From assembly GCA_040758375.1 (NCBI GenBank), contig JBFLWE010000020.1, forward strand, positions 1 to 64,000: a stretch of 64,000 bases of DNA, given 5' to 3'. A program made the position numbers and the translations under genes. The notes under the pieces were generated by a model. The model saw nothing but the letters and a program-made list of their open reading frames with translations. It searched no databases and was not told where the DNA came from. The DNA is from CAMLIZ01 sp040758375 (GTDB taxonomy: Bacteria > Pseudomonadota > Gammaproteobacteria > Burkholderiales > Burkholderiaceae_C). This document shows positions 1 to 8,879 of the stretch, piece by piece; position 1 is the first letter of the stretch; the number at the start of each line of letters is the position of its first letter.

Positions 1-3
1 GGC

Positions 4-20
4 CACCCCCCGCGGGGGTG
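4..20. terminator. GC-rich hairpin at window start
   Basis: A perfect 7-bp inverted repeat (CACCCCC / GGGGGTG) with a 3-base loop. It could be the terminator of a gene left of the window. There is no clear T-tract, so the role is inferred. Confidence 0.35.
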
Positions 21-141
21 CAGCCGGCGTTTGGGGCGGCCCGGCACGCGGGCTGAGTGGCGCCCCCGGCCGCCGGGTACGGCGGGCCGGAACGCCCCTT
101 GCCGGTTTTCCGGTGCTCCCACGCATCGAAAGGACCGCAAG

Positions 142-525
142 ATGACCGACGACGCACTTCTCTCCTCGCCCGCGCGCAGCTCGCTGTTCGAGGCCACCGG
201 CCACTACGGCGCCGCCTACGGCGACCCGATGCAGCATTTCGGCACCGGCGGGCCGGTCTACCACGACGAGTTCCACCACCACTACCAGCAGCTGCGCCGC
301 GAGCACGAGCGCCAGCTCGACGAGGACTACCAGGCCTGGCGGCGCCACCGCTTCGGCGACGAATTCGACCACTGGCGGCGCAGCCGCCAGGAACCTGCGG
401 CCCCGCGTGACGACGGCCCGCTGCAGTCGCTGGGACGCGCGGTTTCCGAGACCGTGACGGGCGCCGACGACGAGCACCGCGCCCCGCAGCGCGTCGAGAC
501 CGAGCGCTTCTTCGAGCGCTCGTGA
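142..525 (+). CDS. Hypothetical protein, small charged and histidine-rich
   Basis: A 127-residue protein I do not recognise. The ATG at 142 is preferred over an upstream in-frame start at 31 because an AAAGGA Shine-Dalgarno-like stretch lies about 9 bases before it. It has no signal peptide or membrane segment. The middle (about residues 35-80) is rich in His, Arg, Glu, Asp and Trp, with repeated Tyr/Trp-Arg pairs such as YQAWRRHRFGDEFDHW, suggesting an amphipathic helical, possibly stress-related, cytoplasmic protein. It stands alone, convergent with the metallophosphoesterase gene, whose stop lies about 10 bases away. No function is claimed. Confidence 0.7.
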   Translation: MTDDALLSSPARSSLFEATGHYGAAYGDPMQHFGTGGPVYHDEFHHHYQQLRREHERQLDEDYQAWRRHRFGDEFDHWRRSRQEPAAPRDDGPLQSLGRAVSETVTGADDEHRAPQRVETERFFERS

Positions 526-535
526 GCACGCCGTC

Positions 536-1354
536 TCAGGCCGGCGGCGCCAGCTGCCAGCCTTGGTCCACGCGCTCGAAGCGCCGGCATTCGGTGGCCG
601 CGAAGGTGCCGATTTCAGGCTGCCACTCGTAGCGCTGCACCTCGACCAGGTCCTTGTGCAGCGCGAGCAGGTTGAAGGCATTGCGCTCGCCACGCCCGCG
701 GGTGGAGGTGGCGGTGCCGGCGGCCACCGCCAGCGCGCCGTAGCCCGCCAGCGGATGGCGCGCCGCGCTGTCGTGGCTGCTGCTGGCGTGCAGGTGGCCG
801 GCCAGCAGCACGTCCACCCCGCACTGCGCGAACGCGGCCATCGCCTCGTCGGCGCGGCCGATGAGCTGGCGCTCGTCCACCGGCCCGGGCAGGTCGAAGG
901 GATGGTGGGTGACCACGACCTTCAGCATGTGCCCCGGCAGGTCGCACAGCGCACGGCGCACCCGGGCGAGCTGGCGCCGGTTGACGCGCCCGTTCTTCAC
1001 CACCAGCGAGCGCGCGCTGTTCAGGCCCAGCACCACCAGCTGCTCGTCGCGGTACAGCGGCGACAGGTCGGCCGTGATGTGGCGCTTGAAGCCAGCCAGC
1101 GGCCAGCCGAAGCGCGCCAGCACGTTGTACAGCGGCACGTCGTGGTTGCCCGGCACCACCACCTGCGGCTTCGGCAGCCGGTCGAGGAAGGCACGCGCCG
1201 CCTCGAACTGCACCCGGCGCGCCCGCTGCGTGAGGTCGCCGGACACCACCAGCACGTGCGGCGCCAGTGCGTGCACGCGCTCGGCCAGCGGCTGCAGCAG
1301 CCGCTCGTCGACGCGGCCGAAGTGCAGGTCGGACAGGTGCACGATCTTGCGCAT
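536..1354 (-). CDS. Calcineurin-like metallophosphoesterase
   Basis: A 272-residue soluble phosphoesterase with the full two-metal signature in order: DLHFG near the N-terminus (DxH), GDLTQ (GDxx), GNHD, THHPFD and a C-terminal GHLHASS (GHxH). This layout is typical of class III cyclic-nucleotide phosphodiesterase-like and UDP-diacylglucosamine hydrolase-like enzymes, but the substrate cannot be read from sequence. The ATG at 1354 begins MRKIVHLSDLHFG; an in-frame GTG two codons upstream (1360) is also possible. It is transcribed divergently from serA, with about 150 bases between. Confidence 0.85.
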   Translation of the reverse strand: MRKIVHLSDLHFGRVDERLLQPLAERVHALAPHVLVVSGDLTQRARRVQFEAARAFLDRLPKPQVVVPGNHDVPLYNVLARFGWPLAGFKRHITADLSPLYRDEQLVVLGLNSARSLVVKNGRVNRRQLARVRRALCDLPGHMLKVVVTHHPFDLPGPVDERQLIGRADEAMAAFAQCGVDVLLAGHLHASSSHDSAARHPLAGYGALAVAAGTATSTRGRGERNAFNLLALHKDLVEVQRYEWQPEIGTFAATECRRFERVDQGWQLAPPA

Positions 1355-1502
1355 GGCCACGGCAGCGGTGCAAACCGGATGCCGGGCGTGGGGATTGCCG
1401 CGCCGCGAAGGCCCCGCCCGCGATGACCCCTGGCGCGATGACCCTTGCGCGCGATGGCCTTTCGCCGCATCGGGGCAAGCCCGTGCTGCTTACAGTTCGC
1501 CC

Positions 1503-2741
1503 ATGACCGCCACGCCCCGCCTGTCCGTCCCGAAGGAAAAACTCAAGTTCGTGCTGCTCGAGGGCATCCACCCCTCGGCGGTGCAGACGCTGCAGGCCGA
1601 GGGCTACAGCCAGATCGTCACCGCGCCCAAGGCGCTCAACGGCGAGGAGCTGGCCACCGCGATCGCCGACGCCCACTTCGTGGGCATCCGCTCGCGCTCG
1701 CACCTGACCGAGCAGGTGCTGGCGCGTGCGACCAAGCTCACCGCCATCGGCGCCTTCTGCATCGGCACCAACCAGATCGACCTGGGCGCCGCGCTGCGCC
1801 GCGGCATCCCGGTGTTCAACGCGCCGTTTTCCAACACGCGCAGCGTGGCCGAGCTGGTGCTGGCCGAGGTGATCATGCTGATGCGCGGCATCCCGCACAA
1901 GAACGCGGTGCTGCACCGCAACGGCTGGGTCAAGAGCGCCGCCGGCTCGTATGAAGTGCGCGGCAAGACGCTGGGCATCGTGGGCTACGGCCACATCGGC
2001 ACGCAGGTGGGCGTGCTGGCCGAGCAGCTGGGCATGCAGGTGGTTTTCCACGACATCGAGGCCAAGCTGCCGCTGGGCAATGCGCGGCCGCTGCCGTCGC
2101 TCGACGCGCTGCTGGAAGCCGCCGACGTGGTGACGCTGCACGTGCCCGAGACGCCGGCCACGCAGAACATGATCGGCGCGCTGCAGCTGGCGAAGATGAA
2201 GCCGGGCGCGCACCTGATCAATGCCTCGCGCGGCACGGTGGTCGACATTGATGCGCTGGTGGGCGCGCTGGACACCGGCCACATCGCCGGCGCCGCGATC
2301 GACGTGTTCCCGGTCGAGCCACAAGGCAACGACGCGCGCTTCGAGTCGCCGCTCACGCGCTTCGACAACGTGCTGCTCACGCCCCACATCGGCGGTTCCA
2401 CCGCCGAGGCGCAGGAAAACATCGGCCGCGAGGTGGCGGCCAAGCTGGTGCGCTATTCCGACAACGGCTCCACCGTGAGCGCGGTCAACTTCCCCGAGGT
2501 GTCGCTGCCCGAGCACACCGGCCGCTGCCGGCTGCTGCACATCCACCGCAACGTGCCCGGGGTGATGGCGCGCATCAACGAGCGCTTTTCCGAAGCCGGC
2601 ATCAACATCGCCGCGCAGTACCTGCGCACCAACGAGGAAGTGGGCTACGTGGTGATCGACGTGGACACCACGGCCAGCCAGGTGGCGCTGGAAGAGCTGT
2701 GCGGCATACCGGGCACCATCCGCTGCCGCATCCTCTACTGA
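1503..2741 (+). CDS. serA: D-3-phosphoglycerate dehydrogenase SerA
   Basis: A 412-residue enzyme, close to the E. coli SerA length. It oxidises 3-phosphoglycerate to 3-phosphohydroxypyruvate, the first step of serine synthesis. Visible features are the N-terminal substrate-binding lobe, the Rossmann motif GYGHIGTQ, the catalytic Arg in NASRGTVVD, Glu in DVFPVEP and His in TPHIGGST, and a C-terminal ACT domain (about residues 335-412, HIHRNVPGVMARINERF) that usually mediates serine feedback inhibition. No Shine-Dalgarno sequence is visible, and a TACAGT -10-like hexamer lies only 6 bases before the ATG, so the message may be leaderless or nearly so. Confidence 0.95.
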   Translation: MTATPRLSVPKEKLKFVLLEGIHPSAVQTLQAEGYSQIVTAPKALNGEELATAIADAHFVGIRSRSHLTEQVLARATKLTAIGAFCIGTNQIDLGAALRRGIPVFNAPFSNTRSVAELVLAEVIMLMRGIPHKNAVLHRNGWVKSAAGSYEVRGKTLGIVGYGHIGTQVGVLAEQLGMQVVFHDIEAKLPLGNARPLPSLDALLEAADVVTLHVPETPATQNMIGALQLAKMKPGAHLINASRGTVVDIDALVGALDTGHIAGAAIDVFPVEPQGNDARFESPLTRFDNVLLTPHIGGSTAEAQENIGREVAAKLVRYSDNGSTVSAVNFPEVSLPEHTGRCRLLHIHRNVPGVMARINERFSEAGINIAAQYLRTNEEVGYVVIDVDTTASQVALEELCGIPGTIRCRILY

Positions 2742-2757
2742 CGGGCCGGCACGCGTT

Positions 2758-3138
2758 TCAGCTGTCGATCTCCCACAAGTGCCCGCAGCGCCGGCACTGC
2801 ACGCGCCAGCGCCGCCCGCCCTCGCTGTCGGCCAGCAGGTTCCATTGCGCGTAGCTCTTGCAGGCCGGGCAGGCCGCCTGGTTGGCCACATACTCGGCGT
2901 GCATCAGCAGGTACAGGTAGCGCCGCAGCGCCCAGACACCGATCACGCCGCTGGTGAGCGCACACCCCGCCAGCACCACCCGCTGGCCGAGCGGCAGCTG
3001 GGCGCTGAAGACCTCGGCCGTGCTGAACAGCGCCACCGCGCACAGCAGCAGCAGCACCAGGTGCAGATGGCTCTGTGTGAGCTCGCTTTGGTACCAGCGC
3101 TGGAAGCCTTGGCTGCGCACTCTCTGGATCGCTGTCAT
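2758..3138 (-). CDS. Membrane-anchored zinc-ribbon protein, hypothetical
   Basis: A 126-residue protein starting at the ATG at 3138 (MTAIQRVR); an extended reading frame reaches 3183 but looks less natural. Two hydrophobic helices (about residues 24-44 and 50-70) are followed by a cytoplasmic-looking domain with paired cysteines, CPAC and CRRC, about 28 residues apart, consistent with a treble-clef or zinc-ribbon fold. No specific function is assigned. It is convergent with serA, 16 bases away, and divergent from the peptide-transport locus. Confidence 0.75.
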   Translation of the reverse strand: MTAIQRVRSQGFQRWYQSELTQSHLHLVLLLLCAVALFSTAEVFSAQLPLGQRVVLAGCALTSGVIGVWALRRYLYLLMHAEYVANQAACPACKSYAQWNLLADSEGGRRWRVQCRRCGHLWEIDS

Positions 3139-3345
3139 GGGGCCCGCCTTTCCCGCCCGCCCCGCTTGCGCGAGGCCTGCCACGGCACGATGTTCTCACC
3201 GTGCGGCCCCTGTCGCAAACAGCGTGCCGCCCGTGTCCCGGGGTGAGGCGGCGCCTGGGCCAGAATAGCCGGCCTCGCCGCGGCCACCCCCGGGACAACC
3301 CCAGGGCTGTCTAGACAAGCAGTCACAAATCCTGCTTTGCCCCTA

Positions 3346-3373
3346 TTGCCCCGCACAAACGGTGGCCTAGACT
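3346..3373 (+). promoter_or_regulatory. Putative sigma-70 promoter of the first peptide-binding protein gene
   Basis: TTGCCC at 3346-3351 and TAGACT at 3368-3373 are separated by 16 bases and lie 42 bases upstream of the ATG at 3415. Assigned by consensus similarity only. Confidence 0.4.
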
Positions 3374-3414
3374 CGCGCGACTTCGATCCATCCTCACAAG
3401 GGACGCAACAGGCC

Positions 3415-5028
3415 ATGAAGAAACCCTTCAAACCCGCCGCCTCGATCCGCCACGCCGCCGTGCTGGCCACCGCGCTGTGCGCCTTCGGCGCCCAGGCGGC
3501 CACCACGCTGATCTACTGCTCCGAAGGCAGCCCCGAAGGCTTCGATCCCGCGCGCTACACCGCCGGCACGACCTTCAACGCCAGCTCGCAGGCCATCTTC
3601 AACCGCATCGTCGAGTTCGAGATCGGCGGCACGCGCGTGATCCCCGCGCTGGCCGAGAAGTGGGACATCAGCGCCGACGGCCTGACCTACACCTTCCACC
3701 TGCGCAAGGGCGTCAAGTTCCACAGCACCGACTGGTTCAAGCCCAGCCGCGACTTCAACGCCGACGACGTGGTGTTCACCTTCGAGCGCATGCTCAACAA
3801 GGAGCATGCGTTCAACAAGGCCACGCAGCCGGCGCCCAGCTTCGAGTACGCGCAGGACATGGGCCTGCCCGACAACATCGCCAAGGTGGAAAAGGTCGAC
3901 CCGCAGACCGTTCGCTTCACGCTGAAGAAGGTGGACGCCGCCTTCCTGGCCAACCTGGCGATGGACTTCGCCTCGGTGCACTCGGCCGAATACGCCGACC
4001 AGCTGCTCAAGGCCAACGCCGCCAACGACCTGAACACCAAGCCGGTGGGCACCGGCCCGTTCGTGTTCCGCCGCTACGAGAAGGACGCGCAGATCCGCTA
4101 CGCCGCCAACCCGCAATACTGGCGCGGCAAGGCCAAGATCGACAACCTGATCTTCGCCATCACGCCCGACTCGGCCGTGCGCATGAACAAGCTCAAGGCC
4201 GGCGAGTGCCAGATGTCGGTGTATCCGAAGCCGGCCGAGGTGGAGGTGCTGAAGAAGGACCCCAACATCAAGCTGGTGCACGAGAACGGCCTGAACATCG
4301 GCTACCTCTCGCTGAACGTCAAGCACAAGCCCTTCGACAACCTCGACGTGCGCCGCGCGATCAACATGGCCGTCAACAAGAAGGCCATCGTCGACGCGGT
4401 GTACCAGGGCGCCGGCCAGGTGGCGGTGAACCCCATTCCGCCGGCGATGTGGTCCTACAACAAGAACGTGAAGGACTACGAGTACAACCCCGCCAAGGCC
4501 AAGGAGCTGCTGGCCAAGGCCGGCTTCGCCAACGGCTTCGAGACCAAGCTGTGGGCACTGCCGGTGCAGCGCCCCTACAACCCCAACGGCTCGCAGATGG
4601 CCGAGATGGTGCAGGCCGACCTGGCCAAGGTGGGCATCAAGGCGCAGATCGTCAAGTACGAGTGGGCCGAGTACCTCAAGCGCGCCAAGGAAGGCGAAAG
4701 CGACATCGGCATGTTCGGCTGGACCGGCGACAACGGCGACCCCGACAACTTCCTCGCCACGCTGCTGTCGTGCGCCGCGGTCGGCGGCTCCAACTACGCC
4801 CAGTGGTGCGACAAGGAGTACGACGACCTGGTCAACAAGGCCAAGCAGACCACCAAGGTGGCCGAGCGCACCAAGCTCTACGAAAAGGCGCAAGAGGTGG
4901 CCAAGCGCGAAGCCGTGTGGGTGCCGATCGCGCACTCGGTGGTCTACCAGCCGATGCGCAAGAACGTCGAGGGCTACAAGATGAGCCCGTTCGGCTCCGT
5001 GCAGTTCTACGGCGTGAGCGTGAAATGA
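3415..5028 (+). CDS. Peptide ABC transporter substrate-binding protein, DppA type (copy 1)
   Basis: A 537-residue periplasmic binding protein of SBP family 5. An N-terminal signal peptide ending near FGAQA is followed by the family opening TLIYCSEGSPEGFDPARY. Other family hallmarks are YTFHLRKGVKFH and DNGDPDNFL. It should deliver di- or oligopeptides to the inner-membrane permease encoded by the dppBC genes at 10.5 kb. It is the first of three paralogues in this locus and is separated from the other two by an M13 peptidase gene, consistent with coupling of peptide hydrolysis to uptake. Ligand specificity is unknown. Confidence 0.9.
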   Translation: MKKPFKPAASIRHAAVLATALCAFGAQAATTLIYCSEGSPEGFDPARYTAGTTFNASSQAIFNRIVEFEIGGTRVIPALAEKWDISADGLTYTFHLRKGVKFHSTDWFKPSRDFNADDVVFTFERMLNKEHAFNKATQPAPSFEYAQDMGLPDNIAKVEKVDPQTVRFTLKKVDAAFLANLAMDFASVHSAEYADQLLKANAANDLNTKPVGTGPFVFRRYEKDAQIRYAANPQYWRGKAKIDNLIFAITPDSAVRMNKLKAGECQMSVYPKPAEVEVLKKDPNIKLVHENGLNIGYLSLNVKHKPFDNLDVRRAINMAVNKKAIVDAVYQGAGQVAVNPIPPAMWSYNKNVKDYEYNPAKAKELLAKAGFANGFETKLWALPVQRPYNPNGSQMAEMVQADLAKVGIKAQIVKYEWAEYLKRAKEGESDIGMFGWTGDNGDPDNFLATLLSCAAVGGSNYAQWCDKEYDDLVNKAKQTTKVAERTKLYEKAQEVAKREAVWVPIAHSVVYQPMRKNVEGYKMSPFGSVQFYGVSVK

Positions 5029-5035
5029 ACCACCC

Positions 5036-5070
5036 CCGGAGCGCCTGCGGCGCCTCCCCCTCAAGGGGGC
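5036..5070. repeat. GC-rich intergenic palindromic element
   Basis: Immediately after the first binding-protein gene lies a composite inverted repeat: a GGAGCGCC...GGCGCCTCC arm pair, then CCCCCTCAAGGGGG. Similar CCCCC/GGGGG units occur at 12,404-12,476 and 60,085-60,175. It may act as a terminator or belong to a dispersed REP-like family. Confidence 0.45.
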
Positions 5071-5225
5071 AACACCAGCAGACCGGCGCAGCCGGATCTG
5101 CGGTGTTCGCTGGGCTGCGGCCGCTGGACGCGGCGCAGAGGTAATCCGCAGGCCTGGCGGCCTCGGCTTGATGCCTGGCCCACCGGCCGGGCATCGTTGT
5201 TTGAAACGTCCACGAGACGAGATCC

Positions 5226-7262
5226 ATGAAACTCCATCGCATCGCGCTCGCAGCGCTCGTGCTGCAGGCCCTGGCCGGCTGCGCCGCCGGGCCGTCCAGC
5301 GGCCCCGCCGCCGGCGCGCTTTCCGGCATCGACAAGACGGCGCTCGACCCCGCCGTGCGCCCGCAGGACGACCTGTTCCGCGCCGCCAACGGCCGCTGGT
5401 TGAAGACCACGCAGATCCCGGCCGACAAGTCCGACTGGGGCATCGTGCGCGAGATGCGCGACCGCTCCGACGCGCGCGTGCGCGCCATCGTCGAAGACCT
5501 GGCCAAGGGCACGCACGCGCCCGGCAGCATCGAGCAGAAGATCGGCGACTTCTACGCCAGCTTCATGGACGAGGCCGCGATCGACGCCGCCGGCCTGCAG
5601 CCGCTGCAGCCCTGGCTGGCCGAGATCGACGCATTGAAGACACCCGCCGAGCTGGCGCGCCTGATCGGCCGTCTGCAGGGCATGGTGGACACGCCGCTGG
5701 CCGTGGTGGTGTACCCCGACGCCAAGGACCCCGGCACCTACCGCGCGCTCACCTGGCAGGACGGCCTGGGCCTGCCCGACCGCGACTACTACCTCAAGGA
5801 CGACGAGCGCTTCGCCAAGGCGCGCACCGCCTACCAGGCCTACCTGGAAAAGCTGTTCGCGCTGGCCGGCGACCCGGCCGCGGCGGCCAACGCCAAGACC
5901 GTGTATGCGCTGGAGAAGCAGCTCGCCGAGGCGCAATGGCCGCGCGTGGACAACCGCAACCCGGTCAAGCGCTACAACCCCATGACGCCGGACGAGCTGG
6001 CGGCCCAGGCGCCCGGCTTCGACTGGCGCGCCTATTTCGCCGGCGCCGGGCTGCCGCCGCTGGACCGGCTGTCGGTGTCGCAGCCCAGCTACGCGGCCGC
6101 GTTCGCCAAGCTGGTGGCCACGCGCCCGCTCGCCGAGCACCGGTTGCTGCTGCGCGCGCGCCTGCTCGACGGCGCGGCCGACGTGCTGCCCAAGCCCTTC
6201 CGCGAGGCGCGCTTCGCGTTCCGCGACCAGGCGTTGCGTGGCGTGCAGCAGCCGCTACCGCGCTGGCAAAAAGCCACCGGCGCGCTCGACGCCGCGCTGG
6301 GCGAGGCCGTGGGCCAGATCTACGTGCAGCGCCATTTCCCGCCGGCCTACAAGGCGCGCATGCAGGAGCTGGTGGGCAAGCTGTTCGAGGCTTATGGCCA
6401 GTCGATCGACGGCGTGGCCTGGATGAGCCCGGCCACCAAGCTCAAGGCCAAGGAGAAGCTCGCCAAGTACTCGGTGAAGATCGGCTACCCCGAGGTGTGG
6501 CGCGACTACTCCCGGCTGGAGGTGCGGCGCGGCGACGCCTTCGGCAACGGGGTGCGCGCGGCGCGCTTCGAGTACGAGCGCCGCGCGGTGCGCGCCGGCC
6601 AGCCGGTGGACCGCCGCGAGTGGGGCATGACGCCGCAGACCGTCAACGCCTACTACAACCCGAGCTTCAACGAGATCGTGTTCCCCGCGGCGATCCTGGA
6701 GCCGCCGTACTTCGACATGCGCGCCGACGACGCCTTCAACTACGGCGCCATCGGCGCGACCATCGGCCACGAGATCAGCCACGGTTTCGACGACTCGGGC
6801 AGCCAGTACGACGGCGACGGCAAGCTCAACAACTGGTGGACCGAGGCCGACCGCAAGGCCTTCGAAGCGCTGGGCGCCAAGCTGGTGGAGCAGTTCGACG
6901 CCTACGAGCCGGTGCCCGGCCACAAGGTCAACGGCAAGCTCACGCTGGGCGAGAACATCGCCGACCTGTCGGGCCTGCAGATCGCCTACAAGGCCTGGAA
7001 GCTCTCGCTGCAAGGCCGCGAGGCGCCGGTGATCGACGGCTTCAGCGGCGAGCAGCGCTTCTTCATGGGCTACGCCCAGTCGTGGCGCGACAAGATGCGC
7101 GAGGAGCGCATGGTGCAGATCCTCGCCAGCGACCCGCACGCGCCTTCCGAATACCGCGCCAACGGACCCACCAGCCACATGGACGCCTTCCACCAGGGCA
7201 TCGGCACCAAGCCCGGCGACGGCATGTGGCGGCCCGCCGACCAGCGACTGCGCATCTGGTGA
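5226..7262 (+). CDS. M13 family zinc metallopeptidase, lipoprotein
   Basis: A 678-residue neprilysin/PepO-like endopeptidase. The N-terminus is a lipoprotein signal peptide with lipobox LAGC, so it should be anchored in the envelope facing the periplasm. Residues 515-519 form the zinc motif HEISH. The third zinc ligand is in GENIADLSG about 60 residues later. NAYYNPSFNEIVFPAAI is the conserved substrate-binding segment, and the C-terminus ends with the usual tryptophan (RLRIW). M13 enzymes cleave short peptides. Its position between peptide-binding protein genes suggests it trims peptides before uptake (inference). Confidence 0.93.
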   Translation: MKLHRIALAALVLQALAGCAAGPSSGPAAGALSGIDKTALDPAVRPQDDLFRAANGRWLKTTQIPADKSDWGIVREMRDRSDARVRAIVEDLAKGTHAPGSIEQKIGDFYASFMDEAAIDAAGLQPLQPWLAEIDALKTPAELARLIGRLQGMVDTPLAVVVYPDAKDPGTYRALTWQDGLGLPDRDYYLKDDERFAKARTAYQAYLEKLFALAGDPAAAANAKTVYALEKQLAEAQWPRVDNRNPVKRYNPMTPDELAAQAPGFDWRAYFAGAGLPPLDRLSVSQPSYAAAFAKLVATRPLAEHRLLLRARLLDGAADVLPKPFREARFAFRDQALRGVQQPLPRWQKATGALDAALGEAVGQIYVQRHFPPAYKARMQELVGKLFEAYGQSIDGVAWMSPATKLKAKEKLAKYSVKIGYPEVWRDYSRLEVRRGDAFGNGVRAARFEYERRAVRAGQPVDRREWGMTPQTVNAYYNPSFNEIVFPAAILEPPYFDMRADDAFNYGAIGATIGHEISHGFDDSGSQYDGDGKLNNWWTEADRKAFEALGAKLVEQFDAYEPVPGHKVNGKLTLGENIADLSGLQIAYKAWKLSLQGREAPVIDGFSGEQRFFMGYAQSWRDKMREERMVQILASDPHAPSEYRANGPTSHMDAFHQGIGTKPGDGMWRPADQRLRIW

Positions 7263-7301
7263 CCCTTGCACCGCTGGGATGAACTCCGCTTCCGACACGA
7301 C

Positions 7302-8879
7302 ATGAACATGCATCGACACCTGATCGCCTTCGCCGCCGCGCTGATGCTCGGCTCCGCCCACGCCGCCGGCACGCTGACCGTGTGCACCGAAGCCTCGCCC
7401 GACGGCTTCGACATCGTGCAGTACGAGTCGGCGGTGACCAACGACGCCGCCGGCCGCACCCTCTACGACCAGCTGCTGGGCTTCAAGCCCGGCACCACCG
7501 AGGTGGTGCCCGGCCTGGCCGAGAAGTGGGAGATCAGCCCCGACGGCCTGACCTACACCTTCCACCTGCGCAAGGGCGTGAAGTTCCACACCACGCCCTG
7601 GTTCAAGCCCACGCGCGACCTCAACGCCGACGACGTGGTGTGGTCGATCAACCGGGTGAACGACAAGAACCATCCCGCCCACGGCGTGGCCAAGAACGGC
7701 TACGTCTACTGGGAAGGCATGGGCATGAGCAAGCTGATCAAGTCGGTGGAGAAGGTCGATGCCCACACCGTGCGCATCACGCTCACGCGGCCCGAGGCGC
7801 CCTTCCTCGCCGACATGGCGATGGAGCCCATCGGCTCCATCTACTCGGCCGAATACGGCGAGCAGCTGCTCAAGGCCGGCAAGATCGGCGACATCAACAC
7901 CCAGCCGGTGGGCAGCGGCCCCTTCATCTTCCAGAGCTACCAGAAGGACGCGGTGATCCGCTACACCGCCCACAAGCAGCACTGGCAGGGCGCACCCAAG
8001 GTCGACAAGCTGATCTTCGCGATCACCAACGACCCCAACGTGCGCATCCAGCGCCTGAAGGCGCAGGAGTGCCTGGTGGGCACCAACATGAAGCCCGAGC
8101 AGGCCGGCACCTTCGACAAGGACCCCAACGTCAGGATCGTGCGCAACAACGCGCTGCTCACCTTCTACATCGCGCCCAACGCCAAGCGCAAATGGGTGTC
8201 GGACAAGCGCCTGCGCGAAGCGCTGTGGCACGCCTGGGACAAGAAGACCTTCGTGCAGGCCATCTACGGCGGCAACGCCACGCCGGCGGCCACCTTCCTG
8301 CCGCCCAGCATGTGGAGCCACGACAAGAGCCTGAAGGACCGGCAGGACGTCGAGAAAGCCCGGCAGCTGGTCAAGGCCAGCGGCTACGACGGCAGCGAGC
8401 TGGTGGTGTTCGTGCGCATCGGCGGCTCCATCGACGGCAAGCGCGCCGCCGAGCTGATGCAGGCCGACTGGGCCAAGGCCGGCATCAAGGTGCGGCTGCA
8501 GATGATGGAGTGGGGCGAGATGCTCAAGCGCAGCGGCAAGGGCGAGCACGACATCACCTTCCTCAACTGGGCCGGCGACAACGGCGACCCCGACAACTTC
8601 CTCACGCCCAACCTGAGCTGCGCCGCGGTGGAAGGCGGCGGCAACAAGAGCCAGTGGTGCAACAAGCAGTTCGACGAGCTGCTCGACGCCGCGCGCAAGG
8701 CCACCGACCACAAGAAGCGCATCGAGCTCTACACCAAGGCGCAGAGGCTGGTGTACGACGACGTGGGCCTGATCCCCGGCGTGTACCCGGTGTACATGAC
8801 GGCAGTGAACAAGCGCGTGTCGGGCTACATCCCCGATCCGTTCACGCACAACGACTTCCGCTCGGTCAGCGTCAAATGA
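7302..8879 (+). CDS. Peptide ABC transporter substrate-binding protein, DppA type (copy 2)
   Basis: A 525-residue SBP family 5 protein. The chosen ATG at 7302 gives a signal peptide (MNMHRHLIAFAAALMLGSAHA); an ATG two codons later is equally possible, while an in-frame start at 7266 would place a non-hydrophobic segment before it. The mature protein starts GTLTVCTEASPDGFD and contains YTFHLRKGVKFH and NGDPDNFL. It follows the M13 peptidase by 39 bases and overlaps the third binding-protein gene in an ATGA, so the two are translationally coupled. It is more similar by eye to copy 3 than to copy 1. Confidence 0.9.
   Translation: MNMHRHLIAFAAALMLGSAHAAGTLTVCTEASPDGFDIVQYESAVTNDAAGRTLYDQLLGFKPGTTEVVPGLAEKWEISPDGLTYTFHLRKGVKFHTTPWFKPTRDLNADDVVWSINRVNDKNHPAHGVAKNGYVYWEGMGMSKLIKSVEKVDAHTVRITLTRPEAPFLADMAMEPIGSIYSAEYGEQLLKAGKIGDINTQPVGSGPFIFQSYQKDAVIRYTAHKQHWQGAPKVDKLIFAITNDPNVRIQRLKAQECLVGTNMKPEQAGTFDKDPNVRIVRNNALLTFYIAPNAKRKWVSDKRLREALWHAWDKKTFVQAIYGGNATPAATFLPPSMWSHDKSLKDRQDVEKARQLVKASGYDGSELVVFVRIGGSIDGKRAAELMQADWAKAGIKVRLQMMEWGEMLKRSGKGEHDITFLNWAGDNGDPDNFLTPNLSCAAVEGGGNKSQWCNKQFDELLDAARKATDHKKRIELYTKAQRLVYDDVGLIPGVYPVYMTAVNKRVSGYIPDPFTHNDFRSVSVK

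Noticed and set aside
6255..8849. An 864-codon minus-strand open frame
   Set aside because: It is antisense to the M13 peptidase and the second DppA gene, both strongly supported by motifs.
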